DNA of 64,000 bases from positions 62,001 through 126,000 of the forward strand of contig NZ_JADDXU010000005.1 in NCBI RefSeq assembly GCF_015163075.1. The letters are read 5' to 3'. Numbering within the stretch: position 1 is the first letter of the stretch; each line of letters begins with the position of its first letter. Below, in pieces: positions 9,141 through 17,566 of this stretch. Made by a program: the position numbers and the translations under genes. This DNA comes from Streptomyces justiciae (GTDB lineage Bacteria > Actinomycetota > Actinomycetes > Streptomycetales > Streptomycetaceae). Below the pieces are notes generated by a model. That model did no database searches. It was not told the origin of the DNA and saw only the letters and a list, made by a program, of their open reading frames with translations.

Positions 9141-10202
9141 GTGACCACTCTGACCAAGGAGGCCGGGGCACCCGTCCCGTCCGACGCGGGCGCCTTCCTC
9201 TCGGTGCGCGACCTGCACGTCAGCTTCCGCACCGAGGACGGCATGGTCCGCGCCGTCGACGGACTCTCCTTCGACCTGGAGCGCGGCAAGACCCTCGGCA
9301 TCGTCGGCGAGTCCGGCTCCGGCAAGTCCGTGACCAACCTGACGATCCTCGGGCTGCACAACCCGAAGTTCACCACCGTCGAGGGCGAGATCCTGCTGGA
9401 GGGGCGGGAGCTGACCACCGCCCGGGAGCACGAGCTGGAGAAGCTGCGCGGCAACAAGGTCGCCATGATCTTCCAGGACCCGCTCACCGCGCTGTCGCCG
9501 TACTACACCGTGGGCCGGCAGATCGCCGAGCCGTTCATGAAGCACACCGGCGCCTCCAAGAAGGCCGCCTGGGACCGTGCGGTGGAGATGCTCGGCAAGG
9601 TCGGCATCCCCAACCCCAAGGAACGCGCGAAGGACTACCCGCACCAGTTCTCCGGCGGTATGCGCCAGCGCGCGATGATCGCCATGGCTCTGGTCTGCGA
9701 CCCGGACCTGCTGATCGCCGACGAGCCGACCACCGCGCTCGACGTGACGGTCCAGGCCCAGATCCTCGACCTCCTGAAGGACCTCCAGCAGGAGTTCGGC
9801 TCCGCGATCATCTTCATCACCCACGACCTGGGCGTCATCGCCGACATGGCCGACGACATCATGGTGATGTACGCGGGTGGCGCGATCGAACGCGGTACGA
9901 CGAACGAGGTCCTGCGCTCGCCCCAACACCCGTACACCTGGGGCCTACTGAACTCAATGCCGCGCCTCGACTCTGACCTCGCGGCCCCGCTCGCCCCCAT
10001 CCCGGGCGCCCCGCCCTCACTCCTCAACCCCCCGTCGGGCTGCCGCTTCCACCCCCGCTGCACCTTCCAGGACCGGGTCGGCGGCACCCGCTGCACCGAC
10101 GAACGCCCCTTGCTGGCCCCGGACCGCGCGTCCGCGTGCCACCTGACGGCGGAGCAGAAGCGAACCATCTTCATCGAGGAGATCAAGCCCAGCCTGGGCT
10201 AG
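9141..10202 (+). CDS. bldKD: BldKD-type oligopeptide ABC ATPase (DppD family)
   Basis: This 353-residue ATPase energises import together with the next gene's product. Walker A is GESGSGKS (residues 56-63), the signature is FSGGMRQR, Walker B ends LLIADEP and the H-loop is ITHDLG. The C-terminal oligopeptide-ATPase extension has the pattern [12 protein letters not shown] with further Cys residues, the site that binds an iron-sulfur cluster in DppD homologues. The GTG start at 9141 has AGGAG at good spacing. Confidence 0.95.
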   Translation: MTTLTKEAGAPVPSDAGAFLSVRDLHVSFRTEDGMVRAVDGLSFDLERGKTLGIVGESGSGKSVTNLTILGLHNPKFTTVEGEILLEGRELTTAREHELEKLRGNKVAMIFQDPLTALSPYYTVGRQIAEPFMKHTGASKKAAWDRAVEMLGKVGIPNPKERAKDYPHQFSGGMRQRAMIAMALVCDPDLLIADEPTTALDVTVQAQILDLLKDLQQEFGSAIIFITHDLGVIADMADDIMVMYAGGAIERGTTNEVLRSPQHPYTWGLLNSMPRLDSDLAAPLAPIPGAPPSLLNPPSGCRFHPRCTFQDRVGGTRCTDERPLLAPDRASACHLTAEQKRTIFIEEIKPSLG

Positions 10203-10219
10203 TCGTAGGAGGACACGTC

Positions 10220-11356
10220 ATGAAAGAGGACCTCGTCCTCCCGGCCCCGCGCGAGGCGGCCGCCGCTTCGTCCGGTGACCCGCTCCTCGTGGTCGAGGGG
10301 CTCACCAAGCACTTCCCGGTCAAGGGCGGTTTCCCGATCCGGCGTACGGTCGGCGCGGTGCAGGCCGTCGACGGCATCGACCTGACCGTGCACGTCGGCG
10401 AGAGCTTCGGCCTGGTCGGCGAGTCCGGCTGCGGCAAGTCGACGACCGGCCGCCTGATCACACGGCTGCTGGAGCCGACGGCGGGGACGATCTCGTACCG
10501 CGGGAAGGACATCACCCATGCCAGCCGCAAGCAGCTGGCGCCGATCCGCTCCGAGATCCAGATGATCTTCCAGGACCCGTACTCGTCGCTGAACCCGCGG
10601 CAGACGGTCGGCAAGATCATCTCGGGTCCGATGGAGATCAACGACATCAACCCGGAGGGCGGCCGCGAGAAGCGGGTCCGTGAACTCCTGGAGATCGTCG
10701 GCCTCAACCCCGAGCACTACAACCGCTTCCCGCACGAGTTCTCCGGCGGCCAGCGTCAACGTATCGGTGTCGCAAGGGCGTTGGCCCTGGAACCGAAGCT
10801 GATCGTGGCGGACGAGCCGGTCTCGGCGCTCGACGTGTCGATCCAGGCGCAGGTGGTGAACCTGCTCCAGAAGGTGCAGCAGGAGCTGGGCATCGCGTTC
10901 CTGTTCATCGCCCACGACCTCGCGGTCGTACGGCACTTCTCGCAGCGCGTCGCGGTCATGTACCTCGGCAAGGTGATCGAGGTCGGCGACCGCGAGTCCA
11001 TCTACACCCGCCCCCGGCACCCCTACACCCACGCCCTGCTCTCCGCGGTGCCCGAGGTGAACCTCGCGGAGGAGACGGAGGCGAACGGGCGGGAGCGGAT
11101 CAGGCTGGCCGGTGACGTGCCGTCGCCGATCTCGCCGCCGTCCGGCTGCCGGTTCCGGACGCGGTGCTGGAAGGCGCAGGACAAGTGCGCGGCGGAGGAA
11201 CCGCCGTTGGTCCGGATCTCCGGGAACCACGAGGGCCATCTGACGGCCTGCCACTTCCCGGAGGACCCGACGATCGAGGCGCGGGACGAGGACATCGTGC
11301 TGGATCCGGCGTTGGCGGCGTTGGAGGAGGAGCTGGGGGAGGGGACGGGCGACTAG
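10220..11356 (+). CDS. bldKE: BldKE-type oligopeptide ABC ATPase (DppF family)
   Basis: The 378-residue protein is the second ATPase of the importer. Walker A is GESGCGKS (residues 67-74), the signature is FSGGQRQR, Walker B ends LIVADEP and the C-terminal Cys motif is [10 protein letters not shown]. The ATG at 10220 is preceded by AGGAGG; the frame is open further upstream but lacks a ribosome-binding site there. Its central 120 residues are nearly identical to those of the ATPase at 15410-16456, pointing to recent duplication or gene conversion. Its last four bases overlap the convergent methyltransferase gene. Confidence 0.95.
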   Translation: MKEDLVLPAPREAAAASSGDPLLVVEGLTKHFPVKGGFPIRRTVGAVQAVDGIDLTVHVGESFGLVGESGCGKSTTGRLITRLLEPTAGTISYRGKDITHASRKQLAPIRSEIQMIFQDPYSSLNPRQTVGKIISGPMEINDINPEGGREKRVRELLEIVGLNPEHYNRFPHEFSGGQRQRIGVARALALEPKLIVADEPVSALDVSIQAQVVNLLQKVQQELGIAFLFIAHDLAVVRHFSQRVAVMYLGKVIEVGDRESIYTRPRHPYTHALLSAVPEVNLAEETEANGRERIRLAGDVPSPISPPSGCRFRTRCWKAQDKCAAEEPPLVRISGNHEGHLTACHFPEDPTIEARDEDIVLDPALAALEEELGEGTGD

Positions 11357-12093
11357 AAGTAGCGCTCCGCCACGGTGATGATCTCGGGGGCGGCGGGGGT
11401 CAGCGGTCCCCGGCCCCAGTCGCCGTACTGCTCCACGACCGTCAGGCCGGCCTCGTGCAGGAAGCGGGTCAGGCGGGCGGGGTCCAGGAGGCGCAGGGTG
11501 GTGCGGCTGACTTGCGGCTGCGTCCAGCGGACGCCCTCGTAGGTCTCGGTGAAGGTGACCCGGTCGCCGACGACGGGGTAGGAGACCTCCTGCCACATCC
11601 ACGCGACCGAGCCCTCGGCGTCGGCGCCCTCGCGGATGTGCTCGGGACCCCAGCCCTCCCACGCCCGGGCGGCCGGATTCAGCGTGTCGAAGACGAACCG
11701 TCCCCCGGCGCGCAGCGCGTCCCGGACGGCGTGCAGGCCCTGTCGTACGTCCTCGTCCGTGACGAGTGTCTGGAAGGTGTGCCCGGTCATCACGACGAGG
11801 TCGAACTCCCCGTACCAGACCCGCGACCGCAGATCGCCCAGCACCCACTCGACGCCGGGCTCCCGCCGCCGCGCCTGTACGAGCATGGCGGCGGCCGGAT
11901 CGATCCCCACGAGTCGCCCGCGATGCCCCGCGGCCCGGGCCCGGGCGAGCAGCCGCCCGGTGCCGCAGCCGACGTCGAGGACGGCGGCGGCGCCCCCGAC
12001 GAGACGGGCGTAGAAGTCGTCGCCCGGGCCCCAGGGGTGCAGGGAGTCGTACAGCGCGGCGAGCGAGAGATCCGCGAACGAGCGATCGACCAT
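11353..12093 (-). CDS. Class I SAM-dependent methyltransferase
   Basis: This 246-residue soluble enzyme has motif I VLDVGCGTG (residues 38-46), an acidic motif II (LVGIDPAAAM) and the post-motif block DLVVMTGHTFQTL. Further downstream it has a small beta-rich region typical of methyltransferase type-11/25 proteins. The substrate is unknown. It is convergent with, and overlaps by 4 bp, the bldKE-type gene, so no terminator separates them. Confidence 0.85.
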   Translation of the reverse strand: MVDRSFADLSLAALYDSLHPWGPGDDFYARLVGGAAAVLDVGCGTGRLLARARAAGHRGRLVGIDPAAAMLVQARRREPGVEWVLGDLRSRVWYGEFDLVVMTGHTFQTLVTDEDVRQGLHAVRDALRAGGRFVFDTLNPAARAWEGWGPEHIREGADAEGSVAWMWQEVSYPVVGDRVTFTETYEGVRWTQPQVSRTTLRLLDPARLTRFLHEAGLTVVEQYGDWGRGPLTPAAPEIITVAERYF

Positions 12094-12165
12094 CGCGGCA
12101 GTGTCCCACAGGCCACCGGACGGCGTGACAGGATCAGGCCTCCATCACCCTGGAGGGAGCGGGAG

Positions 12166-12552
12166 TTGCTGCACCACGTCGAGCTGTGGGTGCCGGACCT
12201 GGAGCGGGCGGTGACGTCCTGGGGCTGGCTGCTGGAGCGGCTGGGCTGGGAGCCGTACCAGAACTGGGCGGCCGGCCGCAGCTGGCGTACGGGGGAGACG
12301 TACGTCGTCCTGGAACAGTCCCCGGCGCTGACGGACACCCGGCACGACCGCATGCGGCCCGGCCTGAACCACCTGGCGTTCCATGTACCGAGCCGTGGGG
12401 AGCTGGACGCCCTGGTGACGGAGGCGCCGGGGCACGGCTGGACCCTCCTCTTCCCGGACCGGCATCCGTACGCCGGCGGGGAGGAGCACTACGCGGCGTA
12501 TCTGGAGGACGGGGACGGGTTCGAGGCGGAACTGGTCGCCGGGGGCGGGTAA
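12166..12552 (+). CDS. VOC/glyoxalase-fold protein
   Basis: The 128-residue product starts LLHHVELWVPDLERAV, the beta-alpha-beta opening of vicinal-oxygen-chelate proteins. It continues with LNHLAFHVPSRGELDAL and the closing YLEDGDGFEAELV strand. Candidate metal ligands are the early His, the second-half His and the final Glu. The start is TTG at 12166, chosen because GGAGGGAG sits 8 nt upstream and the conserved fold begins at once; no ATG or GTG is available. Substrate unknown. Confidence 0.8.
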   Translation: MLHHVELWVPDLERAVTSWGWLLERLGWEPYQNWAAGRSWRTGETYVVLEQSPALTDTRHDRMRPGLNHLAFHVPSRGELDALVTEAPGHGWTLLFPDRHPYAGGEEHYAAYLEDGDGFEAELVAGGG

Positions 12553-12594
12553 TTGGCTCGCGATCCGGCCCCCGGGACGGCAAGCTCGTCCTCG

Positions 12595-13098
12595 ATGACT
12601 CGAACCGATACCCCCGCCACCTGGGACGAACGCACCCAGCTCACCACTTTCCTCGACTACACCCGGGCCACCGCGCTGGCCAAGTGCGAGGACGTCTCCG
12701 CGGAGAACGCGGTCAAGGCTCCGCTGCCGGGCTCACCGCTGATGACCCTGTCCGGCCTGATCAACCACCTTCGCTGGGTCGAGTACTGGTGGTTCGAGGC
12801 GGTCTTCCTCGGTGAGGAGGGCGAGGTCCCCTGGACCGACGAGGACCCCGACCGTGAGATGCGCATCGCCGTCGACATGCCCCTCGCGGACGTCCTGCGC
12901 GACTACGAGGAACAGTCCGCCCGCTACCGCGAGTTGGTGGCGACGAACGACCTCGACACCCAGGCGAAACGCCCCATCCGCGACGGCCGCCACGTCGACC
13001 TCCGCTGGATCCTCCTCCACCTGATCGAGGAAACGGCCCGTCACAACGGCCACTTGGACATCGTGCGGGAACTGGTGGACGGGAAGACCGGGGTGTGA
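12595..13098 (+). CDS. DinB/DUF664 four-helix protein
   Basis: The 167-residue product has the DinB-like four-helix pattern. An early helix contains LINHLRWVEYWWF with one His ligand. The C-terminal helix contains LHLIEETARHNGHLDIV, supplying the paired His residues that bind the metal. Such enzymes are often mycothiol- or bacillithiol-dependent transferases, which fits an organism carrying mshB, but the reaction here is unknown. The ATG at 12595 is preferred over the GTG-like upstream extension. The gene overlaps the next by one base. Confidence 0.85.
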   Translation: MTRTDTPATWDERTQLTTFLDYTRATALAKCEDVSAENAVKAPLPGSPLMTLSGLINHLRWVEYWWFEAVFLGEEGEVPWTDEDPDREMRIAVDMPLADVLRDYEEQSARYRELVATNDLDTQAKRPIRDGRHVDLRWILLHLIEETARHNGHLDIVRELVDGKTGV

Positions 13099-13457
13099 TG
13101 TTCCGGGGCGTGCGGACGGTGATGGTGTTCGCGGACGATCCCGAGGCTTCGGCGCGTTGGTGGGCCGACACCCTCGACGCGCCCGTCCATGTCGACCACG
13201 ACGGCGCCTCCGTCTACGCGTGGGTGGACGTCGGCGAGATCGAACTCGGCTTCCACCCCGCCGACGCCACCCGCAACCCCCGTGGCGGCAGCCCCGTCGT
13301 CTACTGGTCCGTGGAGAGCGTGGACACCGTCCGAAGCGACCTGCTGGACAAGGGCTGCACGCATCACCGGGGCCCGCTCGACATCGACGGCGACCGACGT
13401 ATCTGCCAGCTCGTCGACCCGTTCGGGACCGTCTTCGGGCTTGATGGGCCTGTCTGA
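13098..13457 (+). CDS. VOC/glyoxalase-fold protein
   Basis: This 119-residue protein opens with RTVMVFADDPEASARWWADTL (split here: RTVMVFADDP, EASARWWADTL) and ends with QLVDPFGTVFGL, the two halves of a VOC fold. The start codon overlaps the stop of the DinB gene (TGATG), so the two are translationally coupled. A GTG one codon earlier is also possible. With the upstream VOC and DinB genes it forms a three-gene cassette of small metal-binding, thiol-chemistry-type proteins. Substrate unknown. Confidence 0.85.
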   Translation: MFRGVRTVMVFADDPEASARWWADTLDAPVHVDHDGASVYAWVDVGEIELGFHPADATRNPRGGSPVVYWSVESVDTVRSDLLDKGCTHHRGPLDIDGDRRICQLVDPFGTVFGLDGPV

Positions 13458-13492
13458 GGCCGCAGCGGCGCGCTGCCTTTGGGGCGAAAGTT

Positions 13493-13528
13493 CGACCATC
13501 GAATGCGTGACCATCGCTGATCGTGGTC
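13493..13528 (+). repeat. Short direct and inverted repeats upstream of the TnpB-like gene
   Basis: GACCATCG occurs twice (13493-13500 region and 13509 onward), and GACCA pairs with TGGTC at 13524-13528. Small imperfect hairpins near the ends are typical of IS200/IS605 elements, so this may mark the left end. The boundary cannot be fixed without a comparison genome lacking the element. Confidence 0.3.
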
Positions 13529-13574
13529 GTTGGGGAAGGCGGGCGGACAGCTACGCAGCAGGCGGGGTGGGCAG

Positions 13575-15203
13575 ATGGGCAGAACAAGGGAGGTAGCAGC
13601 GCCTTTCGTTGTGCCCGGCCCCACCGGCATCGCCATCCGGGACCGGCTGAAGGGCCTGACAGCCGATGACGAGAACGTGCTCAGGCTGGTCGGTGACCAC
13701 CTTGGCTCGCTCGCTGCCCGCGATCTGAAGGCGCGGTGCGAGGCCAGACTGGAGCACGACGCGAAGGACTGGGCTGAGCGAAAGCGTGCCCTCACCCAAG
13801 AGTCCTCTTCGCGTTGGTCCGGGTCGATCACGAAGGGCACGCACGACCAGTGGGCACTCGCCCGGCGCGGGCTCCTCGCGCACATCCACAGCTTGCAAGC
13901 CGGGGTGCGCACCATCACGCACCGCCTGGCCCTGCCGCTCCGGGAGAAGGGCACGAAGCACGCTCCGGGTGGCTACCACAGCAAGCAGGAGTGGTTTGCC
14001 AAAACCCGCCGACTGCACGTCCTCCAGGACCGGCTGGAGGCGGCAGAAGCCGACTGGAAGGCTGGGGTCGTACATGTGGTGCGCGGTGGGAAACGGCTTC
14101 TGACCGCTCGGCACCACCTCGATGCAGCCGGTCTCACCGAGGCCGAGTGGCGACAGGAATGGCTGGCCAAGCGCCGCTTCCTCCGTGCAGACGGCGAGAC
14201 CGGCAAACGGTACGGCAACGAGACCATTCGCGTGACCCCCGATGGCGAAGTCAGCATCAGGCTTCCCGCGCCACTTGCGCACCTGGCCAACGCCTCGTGC
14301 AGGCGTTACGTCCTCACCGCCCGCGTGGCGTTCGCACACCGGGGAGACCAGTGGCGTGATCGGGTCGCCTCCAACCGTTCCGTCGCGTACCGCATCCACG
14401 AGGACGTCACGCGAGGCCGTTGGTATCTGACGGCGTCATGGGCTCTCCCTCCAGCCCGGGTTGTGCCGCTCGCCACAGTCCGTGCAAGCGGTCTGATCGG
14501 AGTCGACACCAACGCCGACCACCTTGCCGCCTGGCGCTTGGACAGACACGGCAACCCTGTCGGCGAACCGCTCCGGTTCGGCTATGACCTCACCGGCACC
14601 GCCGGCCATCGTGACGCGCAGATTCGGCACGCTCTGATCAGGCTGCTGCACTGGGCCTGCCGGCAGGGCGTGGCGATCGCATTAGAAGACCTCGACTTCA
14701 CTGCGGAGACCACGCGCGAGAAACACGGTCGCCGCAAAACCTTCCGCAAGCTGATCTCCGGCATGCCTGTGGCCAGGCTGCGAGCTCGGCTGGCGTCAAT
14801 GGCGGCCGAACTCGGCGTCCCCATCGTCGCCGTCGACCCGGCCTACACCAGTAAGTGGGGCGCCCAGCATTGGCAGCGGCCTCTCGCCAGCAAGAACAGG
14901 AAGACCACTCGCCACGACGCTGCTGCCGTGGCGATCGGCAGGCGCGCCCTGGGGCATCCGATCCGGCGACGGACGGCACCGCCCCCGCACGACCAGAGTG
15001 ATCGTGCGGGGCATCGGACCGTCCAGGCTGATGCGCATGTCCCAGGACGTGAGGGAAACCGCCCCCGCATCTCCGGACCATGGGCACGATCCGTGCGCGC
15101 CGGGCGTGGCGAGAACGCGGTGGACCAGAACGCCCAACACCGTTCGGGGCGTTCGACTGAGCATGGGCTCTGGAAACAGGACCCACTCCCGCTCAGTCTG
15201 TAA
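13575..15203 (+). CDS. tnpB: Solo TnpB-like (IS605 OrfB-related) RuvC protein lacking the zinc ribbon
   Basis: The 542-residue protein has a long basic helical N-terminal half and a C-terminal RuvC fold. The acidic triad is intact: D311 in GVDTNADH, E371 in IALEDLDF and D448 in RHDAAAVAIG. TnpB family enzymes are RNA-guided nucleases encoded by IS200/IS605-type elements. The four-Cys zinc ribbon normally found before the last Asp is missing; that stretch reads YTSKWGAQHWQRPL. No TnpA transposase is nearby, so the copy is not autonomous. The last 90 or so residues are charged and unstructured, and their DNA folds strongly, as expected where a guide RNA scaffold overlaps the 3' end. The ATG at 13575 is chosen; a TTG lies 15 codons upstream. 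Confidence 0.85.
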   Translation: MGRTREVAAPFVVPGPTGIAIRDRLKGLTADDENVLRLVGDHLGSLAARDLKARCEARLEHDAKDWAERKRALTQESSSRWSGSITKGTHDQWALARRGLLAHIHSLQAGVRTITHRLALPLREKGTKHAPGGYHSKQEWFAKTRRLHVLQDRLEAAEADWKAGVVHVVRGGKRLLTARHHLDAAGLTEAEWRQEWLAKRRFLRADGETGKRYGNETIRVTPDGEVSIRLPAPLAHLANASCRRYVLTARVAFAHRGDQWRDRVASNRSVAYRIHEDVTRGRWYLTASWALPPARVVPLATVRASGLIGVDTNADHLAAWRLDRHGNPVGEPLRFGYDLTGTAGHRDAQIRHALIRLLHWACRQGVAIALEDLDFTAETTREKHGRRKTFRKLISGMPVARLRARLASMAAELGVPIVAVDPAYTSKWGAQHWQRPLASKNRKTTRHDAAAVAIGRRALGHPIRRRTAPPPHDQSDRAGHRTVQADAHVPGREGNRPRISGPWARSVRAGRGENAVDQNAQHRSGRSTEHGLWKQDPLPLSL

Positions 15204-15213
15204 GAACGGTGTT
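15136..15213 (+). ncRNA. Candidate guide-RNA scaffold (omega-RNA-like) at the 3' end of the TnpB-like gene
   Basis: Three nested inverted repeats straddle the stop codon. AACACCGTTC (15136-15145) pairs with GAACGGTGTT (15204-15213). ACTGAGC (15156-15162) pairs with GCTCAGT (15191-15197). TGGGCTCTG pairs with CAGGACCCA around a GAAA tetraloop (15164-15185). A further stem lies just upstream: CCCCGCACGA (14983-14992) with TCGTGCGGGG (15002-15011), flanked by GGACGG/CCGTCC. TnpB guide RNAs start inside the 3' part of tnpB and end at the element's right end, which is the layout seen here. Expression is unproven. Confidence 0.4.
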
Positions 15214-15253
15214 GTCAGGCCGCCGCCGCTGCGGTTGAGCCTGTTGCCCACGA

Positions 15254-15278
15254 GCCGGCCCCGAGAGAGACGGCCGGC
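15254..15278. other. GC-rich hairpin downstream of the TnpB-like gene
   Basis: GCCGGCC (15254-15260) and GGCCGGC (15272-15278) form a 7-bp stem around an 11-nt purine-rich loop. It lies between the TnpB-like gene and the bidirectional terminator and may assist it. Confidence 0.4.
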
Positions 15279-15290
15279 GGCGGATTGGGT

Positions 15291-15322
15291 GAAGGCCCGC
15301 GCTTGGGTGAGCGCGGGCCTTC
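15291..15322. terminator. Bidirectional terminator between the TnpB-like gene and operon 2
   Basis: GAAGGCCCGCGCT and AGCGCGGGCCTTC form a perfect 13-bp stem with a 6-nt loop. It sits between convergent transcription units and can end both. As usual in Streptomyces there is no long T-run. Confidence 0.8.
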
Positions 15323-15409
15323 GTTCCCGGGACCGGACGTTCAAGGGCTCGGGTCAATGGGCCGTGAAAGTCCGCTCCGCAAGGCAGCAGCTGACGGAAA
15401 AGGGGCGTG

Positions 15410-16456
15410 TCAGGCCGCGACCTCCGGGTCCTTGGAGAGGCGGGGGGTCGGTACGGTTCCCTCCGTCTCGGGATAGTGGCAGGCCGTCAGATGGCCCGGC
15501 TTGTTGCCCTCGACCTGGACCAGTGGGGGTGCCTCGGTCGCGCACTTCTCCGTTGCCTTCCAGCAGCGGGTGCGGAAGCGGCAGCCCGACGGCGGGTTCA
15601 GCGGGGAGGGGACGTCGCCCTGGAGGCGGATGCGCTCGCGGGCCGGGGTCTCGTCCACCGTCGCCTCGGGCACCGCCGACAGCAGCGCCTTGGTGTAGGG
15701 GTGGCGCGGGTTGCCGTACAGGTCGTCGCGGTCGGCGATCTCGACGATCTTGCCGAGGTACATCACGGCGACTCGCTGCGAGAAGTGGCGTACCACCGCG
15801 AGGTCGTGGGCGATGAAGACGAACGCGATGCCCAGCTCCTGCTGGACCTTCTGGAGCAGGTTGACCACCTGCGCCTGGATCGAGACGTCCAGGGCCGAGA
15901 CCGGCTCGTCCGCCACGATCAGCTTCGGTTCGAGCGCCAACGCCCTTGCCACGCCGATGCGCTGGCGCTGGCCGCCGGAGAACTCGTGCGGGAAACGGTT
16001 GTAGTGCTCGGGGTTGAGGCCGACGATCTCCAGGAGTTCACGGACCCGCTTCTCGCGGCCGCCCTCCGGGTTGATGTCGTTGATCTCCATCGGGCCCGAG
16101 ATGATCTTGCCGACCGTCTGGCGGGGGTTCAGGGACGCGTACGGGTCCTGGAAGATCATCTGGATCTCGGAGCGGACCGGCGCCAGCTCCTTGCGGCCCG
16201 CGTGTGTGATGTCCTGCCCGCGGTAGGAGATCTTGCCGCCGGTGGGCTCCAGCAGGCGCGTGATCAGGCGGCCGGTCGTCGACTTGCCGCAGCCGGACTC
16301 GCCGACCAGGCCGAGCGCCTCGCCCTCGTTCACCTGGAAGTCGAGGCCGTCGACGGCCTGCACCGCGCCGACCGTACGCCGGATCGGGAAACCGCCCTTG
16401 ACCGGGAAGTGCTTCGTCAGGCCGGTGACGTCCAGGAGGGGTTTCGTGTTGCTCAT
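15410..16456 (-). CDS. Oligopeptide ABC ATPase (DppF family), operon 2
   Basis: The 348-residue ATPase is the last gene of a bldK-like operon read on the minus strand. It has the Walker A GESGCGKS, the signature FSGGQRQR, the Walker B LIVADEP and the C-terminal [10 protein letters not shown] iron-sulfur-type motif. From the RSEIQMIFQDPY block to the LLSAVPE block it differs from the BldKE-type protein at only a few positions in the first 120 residues and somewhat more after that. Its last three codons overlap an 11-nt sequence (15408-15418) that also occurs directly after the TnpB guide-scaffold candidate. Confidence 0.95.
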   Translation of the reverse strand: MSNTKPLLDVTGLTKHFPVKGGFPIRRTVGAVQAVDGLDFQVNEGEALGLVGESGCGKSTTGRLITRLLEPTGGKISYRGQDITHAGRKELAPVRSEIQMIFQDPYASLNPRQTVGKIISGPMEINDINPEGGREKRVRELLEIVGLNPEHYNRFPHEFSGGQRQRIGVARALALEPKLIVADEPVSALDVSIQAQVVNLLQKVQQELGIAFVFIAHDLAVVRHFSQRVAVMYLGKIVEIADRDDLYGNPRHPYTKALLSAVPEATVDETPARERIRLQGDVPSPLNPPSGCRFRTRCWKATEKCATEAPPLVQVEGNKPGHLTACHYPETEGTVPTPRLSKDPEVAA

Positions 16457-16482
16457 GATGGTGAAGTCCCGTCTCAGTTACG

Positions 16483-17517
16483 TCAGTGCCGGGTCGCGGC
16501 GAGGTCGGCGAAGAATTCCTGGCGCTGGTCCAGCGTGAGGTGGCAGGCGGAACCCCGGCCGGCCTCGACCTTCAGCAGCGGGCGCTCGGTGGAGCACAGT
16601 CCGCCGGGGACCTTCTCGGCGAAGGCGCAGCGCGGGTGGAAGCGGCAGCCGGAGGGCGGGTTGAGGAGCGAGGGCGGCGAGCCGGGGATCGGCGACAGCG
16701 GTACGTCGACCGGGCCGTCCAGGCTTGGCATCGAGCTCAACAGGCCGACCGTGTAAGGGTGCTGCGGCGTACGCAGCACCTCCTCCTTCGTACCCCGCTC
16801 CACACACCGGCCGCCGTACATCACCAGCACGTCGTCCGCGATGTCGGCGATGACCCCGAGGTCGTGGGTGATGAAGATGATCGCGGTGCCGAACTCCTGC
16901 TGGAGGTCCTTGAGCAGGTCCATGATCTGGGCCTGCACCGTCACGTCGAGCGCGGTGGTCGGCTCGTCGGCGATCAGCAGCTCGGGGTCGCAGACCAGGG
17001 CCATGGCGATCATGGCGCGCTGGCGCATACCGCCGGAGAACTGGTGCGGGTAGTCGTCCACCCGCATGTCCGGCTGCGGGATGCCGACCCGCCGCAGCAT
17101 CTCGATCGCCCGCTTCCGGGCCTCCGACTTTGAGGCGCCGGTGTGCTTGCGGTAGGTCTCACCGATCTGCTTGCCGATGGTGTGGTACGGCGACAGCGAG
17201 GCCAGGGCGTCCTGGAAGATCATCGCCATCTTGTTGCCGCGCAGCTTCTCCAGCTCGGACTCGCGAGCCGTGGTCAGCTCCTTGCCGTCGAGCAGGATCT
17301 CGCCGTCGATCGCGGTGCGGTGCCGGTCGTGGAGGCCCAGGATCGTCAGGTTGGTGACGGACTTGCCGGAGCCGGACTCGCCCACGATGCCGAGGGTCTT
17401 GCCCTTTTCGAGGTCGAAGGAGAGACCGTCGACGGCCTTGACGATGCCGTCCTCGGTGGAGAAGTGGACTTTCAGGTCCCTGACGGAGAGGAAGGCCTGC
17501 TGATCGGTGCTCGTCAC
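16483..17517 (-). CDS. Oligopeptide ABC ATPase (DppD family), operon 2
   Basis: The 344-residue ATPase has the Walker A GESGSGKS, the signature FSGGMRQR, the Walker B LLIADEP and the C-terminal pattern [12 protein letters not shown] with later Cys residues. It closely resembles the BldKD-type protein. The GTG at 17517 is preferred because AGGAG lies 7 nt upstream of it and because the BldKD-type gene starts the same way. An in-frame ATG at 17538 would add seven residues that include the ribosome-binding site itself. Confidence 0.93.
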   Translation of the reverse strand: MTSTDQQAFLSVRDLKVHFSTEDGIVKAVDGLSFDLEKGKTLGIVGESGSGKSVTNLTILGLHDRHRTAIDGEILLDGKELTTARESELEKLRGNKMAMIFQDALASLSPYHTIGKQIGETYRKHTGASKSEARKRAIEMLRRVGIPQPDMRVDDYPHQFSGGMRQRAMIAMALVCDPELLIADEPTTALDVTVQAQIMDLLKDLQQEFGTAIIFITHDLGVIADIADDVLVMYGGRCVERGTKEEVLRTPQHPYTVGLLSSMPSLDGPVDVPLSPIPGSPPSLLNPPSGCRFHPRCAFAEKVPGGLCSTERPLLKVEAGRGSACHLTLDQRQEFFADLAATRH

Positions 17518-17566
17518 GGGGACGCTCCTGGGGGTCATGCCGGGGGGTAGCTGGAGGGGGACCGGA

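Noticed and set aside
13575..15203. Nuclease-dead TnpB repressor (TldR)
   Set aside because: All three RuvC acidic residues are present, so a dead-nuclease label is not supported by sequence.
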